Part shown: positions 31,301 to 39,560 of the stretch, one piece after another
Position numbering within the stretch: position 1 is the first letter of the stretch
How the letters are laid out: each line of letters begins with the position of its first letter
DNA from: CBDHFF01 sp965262395
GTDB taxonomy: Bacteria; Pseudomonadota; Alphaproteobacteria; Rickettsiales; Anaplasmataceae
Direction: 5' to 3'
NCBI GenBank assembly: GCA_965262395.1
Contig: OZ253531.1
Span: 124,001 to 188,000, forward strand
Length of the DNA: 64,000 bases
The notes under the pieces: generated by a model
Told to the model about the DNA's origin: nothing
The model's input: the letters and a program-made list of their open reading frames with translations, nothing else
Database searches by the model: none
Position numbers and translations under genes: made by a program

Positions 31301-31828
31301 TTTAAAATGGTAAATAAATTTGGCTTTGCAGTAGAAAGAATGCAGGGCCAACACTCTTCTTTACCAGTATTTTTAACACTAACAAAGCTTTTAATACCAA
31401 CATCCTTAGAGCGGATATACGCTGTTCTTTCTGTCTGTGGGCAAAGCTTCAAACATGATATTGATAAAAGGTATTTAATGAATTATTACAATGATGTATC
31501 TTTAGTAGAACGCAAAGCAGCATATAATATAGAAAAGACAAACGATCTCATGCTCTCCGAAGAAGATAAGAAGGTTCAAGGGAACCAAAATATTCAACCA
31601 TCTAAACATATTAATACACCTGCTAACAAAGGTACCACACAAACCACATGTACTGAAATGGCTCCAGATATACCACCAAGTATATCTAACACGGAATCTC
31701 AGGGAGAATCGCAAATACTAAGAGCAGGGAAAATGCATAAACATGGCATAGAACCACTGTATCCTCCAGATTTTATGATGGATCATGGCGCTGATTTTCC
31801 AATACAAGTAGATATGGTTGCAAAATAA
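28367..31828 (+). CDS. Large NLS-bearing paralog D, candidate effector
   Basis: 1153 codons from ATG 28,367. ATG 28,409, preceded by GAGAGAG, is an alternative start (MNCTVSGKLSLSGEV). The shared beta domain spans about residues 15-160 (KLYIQGDIESDG, CCNVFLSGLHDAQ). The middle is acidic and Ser-rich, then PSPKRPCLDTTSTESRL at about residues 370-390, closely matching the basic motif of paralog C, and VRRKRKNEARG shortly after. The helical part contains CIPKILQYIVKEF (about 30,035-30,080) and LIPTSLERIYAVL (about 31,390-31,430). Two short in-frame duplications are present: LAVPNTILES twice and NATPIGT twice. Upstream region mirrors that of gene C. Confidence 0.75.
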   Translation: MVNNDYGICERVGNMNCTVSGKLSLSGEVKKSVEIFVDVNDQNMGGLVKKLYIQGDIESDGTTIAVKKSDCKTDAHIDQSDFCCNVFLSGLHDAQLVGDANCMGNGVRISILGTIKLQNSDAEYTVHVHEASIAMTSTAYVYNFSTSMTLVIGGDVLQNTMDPEPCASSEDEGMHELLSNNTSDPQSFCNMLTNIFPESLLCFPEDDSDQSDSKISEQDSSCPDILLALYYPYDLTMNQVTPPLNSDPTGDNSSQSTVDLDLSLQSASENDDAALTSEDYIVLNHGEERLESSKSRQELPQQPVVTSDFIFYDKALELFGADEVQSTDDDESLGNISPGPQLQSKKVDDNPHNIAEPSSVSVTADSEYINTPSPKRPCLDTTSTESRLTSEPRPAMSKHHNGSSISTEDQYKTDRPVRRKRKNEARGVMPKDLDNFFLPHKIAKYCDLPKESLKDLLRSSTDEQLNFYYLAQATMCIKQLKIIAVIVKALQVTITGEGILLIDCKKNPDILFNKERALIHDIQNSLWRVLNRSMDKKETSLAIMNTTKKSLELTPAICIPKILQYIVKEFNNFVEKNPMKRLPAITVDDLLLPFSYNKHNRKILGNKAIEKMVNNSNDSVKGKLIKAISPIQGMWQELRETDTGMAEIELLIRRTKNLDAPESVFPQDSAVDTEECALPMEGSSTAWREEVQIPKGEGSTSAALPSPELTNMETTMIPFIAGNKTESGSANIIGKHSKSRISTSMKSGIGQKRSRHTQALEPAKRKAMCYQDDLVYGCTPDHSLRPLLESSFLALVQDTKGDCYSSLAVPNTILESLLAVPNTILESLFSQLTLEEYIGKAVGLLINPELQALMNPQCFSIDYYPIDRAYMSKLKKYLSEYLLPLLNDTNKHKSNLERCLGCQRSFMYAIKDKPSIWLFYQQKSELEERLMSIRSIAQRIKSLLDNATPIGTIDNATPIGTMNNIIDILGLCRSRCLQFKMVNKFGFAVERMQGQHSSLPVFLTLTKLLIPTSLERIYAVLSVCGQSFKHDIDKRYLMNYYNDVSLVERKAAYNIEKTNDLMLSEEDKKVQGNQNIQPSKHINTPANKGTTQTTCTEMAPDIPPSISNTESQGESQILRAGKMHKHGIEPLYPPDFMMDHGADFPIQVDMVAK

Positions 31829-32201
31829 CTGCGTGTTTGTTGATAATATCAATATTTCTCTATACATTTAAGTCTCTTGGAATATTGAAATTTTATGCTG
31901 TAGTAGCTTTATCTACCAATTCTGCTATATGCGGTTCTTTATTCTAAGACCTTGTTAATTCCGGAGATATTCTCTTCTGTAAGAGTTAATAGAGGTTTTT
32001 GTGAAGGATTCATCCTAAACCATTCCAGGAGATCATACACTCTCGTACAACAACCACTTCACTTGCTGGCTTTATAGTCTGGCTCAATCGGAAGAGCATG
32101 CTAGAGACCGAGCCTGACTTACTTGGGTGTACTCCAATCAGGGATCTCATTCAAATCTGATGCCTTGCTCGGGTTCGCTAATTAATCATACTCATTAATT
32201 C
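31829..32201. other. Intergenic region between convergent genes D and E
   Basis: No gene. It holds a degenerate copy of the dispersed CTGCTATATGCGGTTCTTT element (about 31,908-31,928). Around 32,080 there is GGCTCAATCGGAAGAGCAT, which looks like a tRNA D-arm, but no cloverleaf can be completed. Confidence 0.5.
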
Positions 32202-34139
32202 TTAATCTGGCGCTCGGTGTTGCTCCATGCTATCTCTGTAAATTGATTCTCCGTCTTGACCGACAACAGGCAATATAGAGCCATATGATGGAGCTCCCTC
32301 TAATTCATGTGCGCACGCACCTTCGATCCTCATGCGTTTTGCACAAGGCCTATCTTGGTCATCATGAAATTTGCGCTCTTGTTGTGATTTAGTACACGAC
32401 ATACAATCTTCTTGTGCTGGCATCATCAGGGATCCTGATGGATTCTGAGTATTATTTCCAGCATAAGTCCTCGGTAATAAGGGGGACTCAGGAACAGATT
32501 CATTAGAACACAAATAATTTTCGAATTTATTTTGCCAGCTACCCACTCCCCAGCAAGATGGGTTCATCATTCCTATTTGTTTCTCTAAATGAAAATATAA
32601 TTGACGGATGAAGTCTTTAGTGGGTAAATCCTTTACAGGAAGTTGAGATGCATCTTTCTCTTTGTAATATAGAGTGAGTACTTGCTTCAATACATTGGGT
32701 ATAAAATGATTCTGTGCGAATAACAGGGTTGTATATATGTACATCAGGTAGCCATCATTACTTCGGGCAGCTAGAGCTCTTAAGTGATCTAAGGTTATTA
32801 TACCAGCACTATCTTTGCACTTAGTAATGCGACCATACATGAAGTGCTGAGTACGGCTTGCCATTGCCATTGCTTCGCTCAGGAATTTTGCAGATTCTGT
32901 GCTACTTGATTGTTTGTCCATTGCCTGGATGAGTGCCTTTACCAAACTTAAGACTTCCTTAGTATTCTGGAGATTTTTTACTATATATACCATGTCTTCC
33001 TCAGTTGCTTTGCCTACTGCTAATTCTTGCGAATAACTCATCTTAAATGATTTTAAAAAAGAAATCATTTGAGAGGTGATAGCATCAGGCATAACTCCCT
33101 GTGCTCGGTATGAGTTGTATGCTATGGGAGGATGAGCCTTACTTTGTTTGGGTTCCTGTACAGGACCCTTATACTCATGGAATGGGTATAAGTAGTATCC
33201 TATGGGAGGATGAGCCTTACTTTGTTTGGGTTCCTGTACAGGACCCTTATACTCATGGAATTGGTATGAGTAGTATCCTATGGGAGGATGAGTCTTACTT
33301 TGTCCACCCTCCGTTATCTGATCTTCTTCAGTACTGATTTCCCTTGTAGGCATGTATGAAGGCGTAGCGTATTCATTCATGGGTACTATTACTGTGCTCT
33401 GCGTAGGTTCTGCATTACATCCTACCATTGCACCAGCAGTCAATGTATCACCTGTTGATGTTCCAGCGGGAGGATATAATAAGCTCTCATTATCACTACA
33501 ATGCAGATTATCTGCACCCAAAGTAAGTGGCTCTTTATTATGCAAAGAGGTTGGGCCTCTATCTTCATGATAGCTTGCCCGACTGTCATGCTCCTGTAAT
33601 AAGGAGCTTGCTGAGCCTGAGGATATTCTTAATGATGCGTCTTCCGTAGCCTGTTCTTCTTTATTAACCTCATGCATTTTTTTTGATTCTATTGTAATGT
33701 CTTGCATACTATATAGAATATTGCTACATGGAATATCGTTAGGTCGTGTATCGTCAGGCATTCCAGCTAGTTTGCCCCGAATTTTCATTGCACATGACTG
33801 GGGTTGCTTCTCTTCAAGCTTACCTGTTTCAGGGAGGAGTTCTGACAGTAGAATGGTCATTTCTATTATTAACTCATAGTTTTTTGTATATATTTTTCCC
33901 ATTATGTTTAAGTCTAAATCATTGCATCCTTCCCATTTCTGTTTAGGAAGTGTACAACGTCCAGCTACATTTCCCTTATATATCTTCCCCGTTATTGACA
34001 TAATTAAAGGATCACTACATTCCTGGTTATTTAGCATTATGCCTATTTCTGCTTTTTCTATCCCGTCCTTGCTTTCTTCTATATTTATATGTGCGCAAAC
34101 AATGTTTATATTTTGGAATAAAGGTTTAAGACCTCTCAT
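32202..34139 (-). CDS. Large NLS-bearing paralog E (shortest), candidate effector
   Basis: 645 aa, with AAGGAGAG just before ATAATG. Beta domain residues ~1-145 (PLIMSITGKIYKGNVAGRC, LDLNIMGKIY, AMKIRGKLAG). The middle has a 26-aa unit (SKAHPPIGYYLYPFHEYKGP) repeated about 2.6 times at + strand 33,103-33,305; Pro and Tyr dominate it. The helical part carries one copy of the module, FIPNVLKQVLTLYYKEKD (32,660-32,710). Unlike its paralogs the basic cluster is near the C-terminus: AKRMRIEGACAHELEG at about residues 600-615. The second helical module of the longer paralogs is absent. Divergent from gene F with a shared 410-bp upstream region. Confidence 0.75.
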   Translation of the reverse strand: MRGLKPLFQNINIVCAHINIEESKDGIEKAEIGIMLNNQECSDPLIMSITGKIYKGNVAGRCTLPKQKWEGCNDLDLNIMGKIYTKNYELIIEMTILLSELLPETGKLEEKQPQSCAMKIRGKLAGMPDDTRPNDIPCSNILYSMQDITIESKKMHEVNKEEQATEDASLRISSGSASSLLQEHDSRASYHEDRGPTSLHNKEPLTLGADNLHCSDNESLLYPPAGTSTGDTLTAGAMVGCNAEPTQSTVIVPMNEYATPSYMPTREISTEEDQITEGGQSKTHPPIGYYSYQFHEYKGPVQEPKQSKAHPPIGYYLYPFHEYKGPVQEPKQSKAHPPIAYNSYRAQGVMPDAITSQMISFLKSFKMSYSQELAVGKATEEDMVYIVKNLQNTKEVLSLVKALIQAMDKQSSSTESAKFLSEAMAMASRTQHFMYGRITKCKDSAGIITLDHLRALAARSNDGYLMYIYTTLLFAQNHFIPNVLKQVLTLYYKEKDASQLPVKDLPTKDFIRQLYFHLEKQIGMMNPSCWGVGSWQNKFENYLCSNESVPESPLLPRTYAGNNTQNPSGSLMMPAQEDCMSCTKSQQERKFHDDQDRPCAKRMRIEGACAHELEGAPSYGSILPVVGQDGESIYRDSMEQHRAPD

Positions 34140-34177
34140 TATCTCTCCTTACATATAGAAATTTATTATCATATATT

Positions 34178-34206
34178 ATTATAATATTAATTATTCCATT
34201 TTGCAA
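34178..34206 (-). promoter_or_regulatory. Family promoter, gene E
   Basis: Minus strand TTGCAA (34,206-34,201), 17 bp, TATAAT (34,183-34,178). Confidence 0.85.
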
Positions 34207-34484
34207 TTAAGTTACAGAGAACTTAATTAATTAATCATTATTTTTTGTTTTTAACTCAAAAATTTCTATCCTAAACAATCTCAGAAGTAGGTAAGTATGG
34301 TAGATGGTGTTTTTGCCATCTGAGGTCATTTATCCCATGAATCCTACACACAATTTCATCGATTAATGCTACAATTTTCTGTGTTAAAGTACTGTCAATG
34401 TAGTTTGACGTGTTCTTGAGAAAGATTCCAGACTAGAAAAGGAAAGAGTTATGGTGAACTCCGTAACTCTTATTCCATGATTGA

Positions 34485-34513
34485 TTGCAAAATAAAATAA
34501 TTAATATTATAAT
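34485..34513 (+). promoter_or_regulatory. Family promoter, gene F
   Basis: TTGCAA at 34,485-34,490, 17 bp, TATAAT at 34,508-34,513. The 34,207-34,484 stretch between the divergent promoters has no gene; short AACTTAATT / TTTTTGTTTTTAACTC patches recur upstream of other family genes. Confidence 0.85.
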
Positions 34514-34553
34514 AATAGATAATAATACTTTAACTGTTGTATAGAGAAAGATA

Positions 34554-37500
34554 GTGGACAATATCAGATCTTCATTGCTAACAAAGCCTATGACAGAAGC
34601 ATTTTTGGAGATTACATCAGCCTTAGACACCGAGAATCCTACAACAAAAATGAACCCAGACACAGATAACGAAGATACAATAAAGATATATATAACAATC
34701 CATGACACACAGTATAGTCATCCTTTTATTATAGACGCAGTGGTTACTATTAACGATGAAAAAGTGGTGAAAGGCAAATGTATAACGGACAACTCTAACC
34801 CTAAAGGACTCACCGGGTTAGATCTAAAAATAGTAGGATCTATAAAGGAAGAAGGCGATAAATTCACAATAAAACTGGAAATTACGCGGGAAGGAAATGC
34901 TGTAATGAAAATTAGGGGTACACTTGCTAGTAGTTCTACTGATCACGCAGACAAGATAATGATAATCACACGGAAAGAAAAAAATTCTGTAATAAGAATT
35001 GGGAACACTATTGCTAACAGTACTGTTGCTCAGGTAGATATTATAGATATTGAAAGAGAAGTAGAGGATATAAGTAATTCAGCATTTAAAGAGTCACTAA
35101 ACTCAGAATTCGAAGATGCATCAGGATCTGCTCTCAAAGATCTAGGAGATATAGGTTGGAAAGATTTGTTAGGTTTAGGCTCAGAAAATATACTGGATTC
35201 AGACCTCATAAATTCATTAAATCAGGACTCCAGAGATCCACTAGATTCAGAATGCACAGATCTCCCAGATCTGCTACCTGAAGGGTCGCCAAGACTTTTA
35301 TTCTTGCAGAATATGCAATATACGCAGCCAAATAGCGACGCAATAATCGGGCTAAACAGAGGTTTGATCAGCAGGCATAATAATGAATTGCCAGCATCAT
35401 TTTCTGGAGTATCAAGCAATATTACAGGATGCACGATGCTTGGATCAGAAGATGATGGCACAAATTCACCTCTGAGATGGGGTGCTCAAGATATGGTGTT
35501 TTTTCCTCCATTAGAACCAGGAATTTCAGCTTATACTCAAGGCATGTCATCTCCTCTGGAAAGACCAGGAAAATCACCTGGCGCAGCATTTTCCCCAGAT
35601 CTATCTCAGATTCCGATAATGTCAGAAAGTCAGTATATGAATTTCCATCAAGACTGGCCGCCCTCAGATCCATCGAAACCAGAAAAGTCAGTCTGTGTGG
35701 AACCTCGCTCAGCATCAAAAAGGCCAAGAGTTGATGATGATGATGATGATGATGATGACATTAGCCATGCAAAACGTAGTAAGGGGAGCGGAGTAACGCA
35801 CGAATCACAGATAGCTCTAGTGGAATATAGTGTCAGAGGAACAAGAGAGGATAGTAGTCCAGCCCAGAATCAAGGCGTGGCATCTGCAGAGAGTCCAACT
35901 CAGATTCAACCTATGGACATAGCACTCTCTTCTCCTGAAGCAAGACGAAAACCTGAGGATAGTAGTCCAGCCCAGAATCAAGACGTGGCATCTGCGGAGA
36001 GTCCAACTCAGATTCAACCTATGGACATAGCACTCTCTTCTCCTGAAGCAAAACGAAAACCTGAGGATAGTAGTCCAGCCCAGAATCAAGACGTGGCATC
36101 TGCAGAAAGTCCAACTCAGATTCAACCTATGGACATAGCACTCTCTTCTCCTGAAGCAAAACGAAAACCTGAGGATAGTAGTGGGTCACCATGTGAATTG
36201 CGATTGATTTTTCAATGCGTTCCTGTAGAAGAACATATACAAAAAGAAGATCTCTTATTTCGTGAGTTTCGCTCTTTTAGTAAGTGTGAATTATATATTG
36301 ACATATGTCAGTATATAGGCATAGACCCATTAAAGTGTAACAAGGAATATACAACAGCAGTTTTAAACATTGTGAAGAATATGGCAAGCCTCCCTAAAGA
36401 CATTGCGCAGAGTATACACTGCAAAGATAAATTCTCCGTGATAATTCAGCAAATAACACTGCTATCCCAAATCGTCAATGATCAAAACATATGCTTCATA
36501 AACCTACAGCCAGAGGATCAGATTTTTTTTAATGAATTGTACATGTTTGCAAATAATATTCATTCTTTCTTACGTAATTTTGGACGTAAATCAATTTCTT
36601 TCGATGAATTTACCTTTTCTACCTTGAGCCTTCAAGGAATTGCCGTGGAGGTTAAGATTAGATGTGTACTAGAACAATATTTTCTACCTATTGTATTGGA
36701 AAAAATATTATCTGCGTATTCAAAAGGTCAAGAAGAACTCCATCAAACTATTGTAGGTAGATCAACAATTGAAATATTATTCAAAAAAATATATCATCAG
36801 GTTGGTAGAGGAGGCTTTATAATTAAGGGACGTCAGAAGCAATGGCTTAAATTCTTTCAGCGCTGTATAGAAGATTTCAATGAGAACATATTAGATAACA
36901 GCCCTCAGACAAGACCCGAACCACAGCCAATTCCAATGAATCATGATGTTTGTGGGACTCAGGAAGCAAAAAGTGCGGGTATGCAGGGATTGTTTTGCGA
37001 AGGGGAAAAAGGACTAGAATTAGCAGAAAAGAGAGGGGATTCTATTGCTAAAATGAAATGCAAACTAGAAAAAAAAAGGGTACTGGCAGCACACAAGAAG
37101 AACGAAGATATAAGACGCACTAGGCAAAAGAAAGTGCTGGCGGGAGTATATAAAAAATCTGATATTGATACTGCACTCAGCTCAAGCGTAAGAAATGCTA
37201 ATATTGCAGAACATCAGAGAATAATGGAATCATTAAGCATGCGATGCTCTGTTAATGCTACGGATAATATTGTATACATTACAATATGTAGTTTTTACAA
37301 GATCCATCCGCTAAAGCTTTTGCAGAATTATTCTGCATTGCCTGAAGAAAGGGTTAATGCTCTAGATAAAATCAAAACGATTATGATAATGAAGCATTGT
37401 ATAATCGCAATAATTAAGTTCCTCAATGATCAACCAATTAACACTTCAGTACAAGCAAGGGAATTAGAGGGTATAAGTTCTTTTGCAGAAACAGTCAAAC

Positions 37501-38405
37501 TTCTCTCTCGCATAGTGCTCATTGTACAATACAGATCATATTACCACGCTATATCCACAGACCATATGTTGCCTCTACTTATGTTCTTAGCAACAGAATA
37601 TTTGATTCCTATTGTACTCCGAGAAATATTAACTGTGTGCCCAGTCGGTATGGAGCAATTTACTCGAAATATTATAGATAATATGACAATTGGACAATTA
37701 CTCCAGCACATGTTTACCATAATAAGTCAAAGAGGAGAACACCCCCCTTGGAAGAAAGTGGAAAAGTATATCAAGGCTTACAAGACTAGTTCAGTATTAA
37801 ATAAGGAGAATCCAGAATTAAAGACTGATGAATTGTTAGAAAATTATATCAAAAATTATTATAAGTCAGATTATTGTATGATACCTACTAAAGAAGTTAT
37901 CCTTGATAATATTTTAATACAATTGACTGCAATAAAGGAGGAGTTTAGAAAGCTTCACAAAGAACATCTAAAGATAAATGAAGGCAACCCTCAGGAGAAA
38001 GATATAGAAGTATTTCTCTTAGTATATAGATCCGTGTTACGGAAGATTGCAAGTCTTAGGTATACAGTTGAATACCCAGAAGATCAGAATATAGCTAAGG
38101 CTGAGGAAAATCTTCGAATATTGCAAGACACAATAAGAGTACAGTTTATCCCATTATTAATAAATCAGATCTTTGATCAATATCACGAAAATAAGAAAAA
38201 GATATCTCAAGAAACACGCCTTGATATTAAAGGAAGGTCAATATTTAAGGCACGAACTGAGGCTCTTTCTTCTCCTTCTACTCAATTCTCTGCAGTAAAC
38301 TCATCTCTTGATGTAGGATCACAAGAAGATGACGCTGCTATTGTTCTGGTGCCTCCCGTTACCCTGCCATTAGTTGATTATGCTCTTTGTTCTAGTCAGG
38401 ATTAG
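34554..38405 (+). CDS. Large NLS-bearing paralog F (two helical halves), candidate effector
   Basis: 1283 aa, probably from GTG 34,554, in the position of the ATG in the paralogs; only a weak AGAGAAAG precedes it. Beta domain ~20-150 (FIIDAVVTINDEKVV, LDLKIVGSIKEEG, MKIRGTLASSS). The disordered middle has a bipartite-like basic motif, KRPRV then nine Asp then AKRSK (about 386-410; the Asp run is a GAT trinucleotide run near 35,731). A 36-aa unit (EDSSPAQNQDVASAESPTQ) is repeated three times at 35,847-36,170. The helical domain is duplicated: FLPIVLEKILSAY (36,681) and LIPIVLREILTVC (37,604), followed by a third module FIPLLINQIFDQY (38,146). A Lys/Arg-rich linker (KCKLEKKRVLAAHKKNEDI) joins the halves. 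Confidence 0.75.
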   Translation: MDNIRSSLLTKPMTEAFLEITSALDTENPTTKMNPDTDNEDTIKIYITIHDTQYSHPFIIDAVVTINDEKVVKGKCITDNSNPKGLTGLDLKIVGSIKEEGDKFTIKLEITREGNAVMKIRGTLASSSTDHADKIMIITRKEKNSVIRIGNTIANSTVAQVDIIDIEREVEDISNSAFKESLNSEFEDASGSALKDLGDIGWKDLLGLGSENILDSDLINSLNQDSRDPLDSECTDLPDLLPEGSPRLLFLQNMQYTQPNSDAIIGLNRGLISRHNNELPASFSGVSSNITGCTMLGSEDDGTNSPLRWGAQDMVFFPPLEPGISAYTQGMSSPLERPGKSPGAAFSPDLSQIPIMSESQYMNFHQDWPPSDPSKPEKSVCVEPRSASKRPRVDDDDDDDDDISHAKRSKGSGVTHESQIALVEYSVRGTREDSSPAQNQGVASAESPTQIQPMDIALSSPEARRKPEDSSPAQNQDVASAESPTQIQPMDIALSSPEAKRKPEDSSPAQNQDVASAESPTQIQPMDIALSSPEAKRKPEDSSGSPCELRLIFQCVPVEEHIQKEDLLFREFRSFSKCELYIDICQYIGIDPLKCNKEYTTAVLNIVKNMASLPKDIAQSIHCKDKFSVIIQQITLLSQIVNDQNICFINLQPEDQIFFNELYMFANNIHSFLRNFGRKSISFDEFTFSTLSLQGIAVEVKIRCVLEQYFLPIVLEKILSAYSKGQEELHQTIVGRSTIEILFKKIYHQVGRGGFIIKGRQKQWLKFFQRCIEDFNENILDNSPQTRPEPQPIPMNHDVCGTQEAKSAGMQGLFCEGEKGLELAEKRGDSIAKMKCKLEKKRVLAAHKKNEDIRRTRQKKVLAGVYKKSDIDTALSSSVRNANIAEHQRIMESLSMRCSVNATDNIVYITICSFYKIHPLKLLQNYSALPEERVNALDKIKTIMIMKHCIIAIIKFLNDQPINTSVQARELEGISSFAETVKLLSRIVLIVQYRSYYHAISTDHMLPLLMFLATEYLIPIVLREILTVCPVGMEQFTRNIIDNMTIGQLLQHMFTIISQRGEHPPWKKVEKYIKAYKTSSVLNKENPELKTDELLENYIKNYYKSDYCMIPTKEVILDNILIQLTAIKEEFRKLHKEHLKINEGNPQEKDIEVFLLVYRSVLRKIASLRYTVEYPEDQNIAKAEENLRILQDTIRVQFIPLLINQIFDQYHENKKKISQETRLDIKGRSIFKARTEALSSPSTQFSAVNSSLDVGSQEDDAAIVLVPPVTLPLVDYALCSSQD
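35847..36170 (+). repeat. 108-bp in-frame tandem repeat, 3 copies
   Basis: Three nearly identical 108-bp units in gene F, starting 35,847 and 35,955 and then 36,063, each encoding 36 residues from EDSSPAQNQ to SSPEAKRKP. Very low divergence indicates recent expansion. Confidence 0.9.
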
Positions 38406-38639
38406 CTTCAAGATGGAGATTAAATTCTATCTAAAACTAACCTAGAAATAGACATCTTTATAGTAACATAATCAGTTTAATCACATCCACAAGGTTGCAA
38501 GTTCAACAAGTATCAAGAAAATGAATTTCAATTTTTTAAGCCTGCAACCACCGTCATCACTCATAAACCGCTAAATATAATTAGCCATTCACCTAATATT
38601 TTTGAATGATTTGAGACATGAATTATTACACATTTCAGA

Positions 38640-38850
38640 TCTTTTTTGCTGTGGTTAATCTGTAAAAGAATTTTCTCCACCAAGGACATTTGGGAATATA
38701 GATTCCCTTTAAATCACTATTAAGAAGGGCTTCCTTTAATTCTACAAATCTTCTTGCGTTGTAATTACACTTAGTTTCTAGAATATTACTCATTATTTCA
38801 GCAGTCTTACTTGGGTTGCTTACAGTATCAGGGCTGTATTTTTTGGAGTT
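38640..38850 (-). pseudogene. 3' remnant of a family gene (minus strand)
   Basis: The minus strand reads KYSPDTVSNPSKTAEIMSN, then ILETKCNYNARRFVELKEAL, aligning with the C-terminal region of paralog G (NPDIGGNPKITAQIIKNIL, ECNYRIKKAETLK). No start or upstream body survives. The surrounding 38,406-38,639 and 38,851-39,023 contain nothing else apart from a CCGTATATAGCAGATA dispersed element near 38,857. Confidence 0.65.
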
Positions 38851-39023
38851 TATGAGACACCGTATATAGCAGATACAAGACTCACTCAGGTAGCTGTATA
38901 AGAGTATAGAATCTTAGTCATGTAAGGCATTAGCACTGGCTTAAACAGTGAGCTTTATAACACCACCGAGAGTCTATAATTATTCAGTCTTATATATAGG
39001 GTAATGAATAACATTTCAATAAA

Positions 39024-39474
39024 TTGCCTATATCAACAATATCAATACTATCTTTAAATGAACGTGCATTTACCAGCGTAAGCACCCACCCTAATGATCA
39101 AAAGACATTGCCCTTATTTGAGCATGAGAATACACAACTGTCTCAGCTTGACGACACAGAATTCACTGGGACTGCAAGAGAGACCAAGAAGAGAAGAACA
39201 GATAATTTGGATATAAAAATAGAGTGCCAATACTTGCAAGGAAAAATGAAAATAGAATTCATCCCGTTAATAATAAATCAAACCTAATATTGTGTGCAAT
39301 CCAGAGAGGAATGTTAAAATAATGAGAGATATTCTACAAACTAAGGGTGTTCAAAGCACAAGGGAATTTATAAGACTAAAGAAAGCTCTGATTCATCCTA
39401 CTGAACTCAGTGAAACAGAGGCATTTTTAATAAAGGCTGGTAATGTCAGAACCTGTGCTTACATCATCTTCTGA
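39024..39474 (+). pseudogene. 3' remnant of a family gene (plus strand)
   Basis: First part reads SLNERAFTSVSTHPND (the dispersed fragment), then a basic KKRRTDN and IKIECQYLQGKMKIEFIPLIINQ, the family FIPLLINQ module, ending at a stop at 39,285. A second frame continues PERNVKIMRDILQTKGVQ and EFIRLKKALIHP, again matching the paralog G C-terminus. A decayed, rearranged family member. Confidence 0.65.
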
Positions 39475-39560
39475 TTCCGAGGACGTAGTGCGTGCGTGCT
39501 TCTGACTTCGTGAGCTCCCTTCGGACAGATGATTTATCACCTTCCGCCTACATTATTTCC

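Noticed and set aside
32075..32190. tRNA-like sequence
   Set aside because: GGCTCAATCGGAAGAGCAT resembles a D-arm and GGGTTCGC a T-loop, but the distance is wrong and no acceptor or anticodon stem can be formed.
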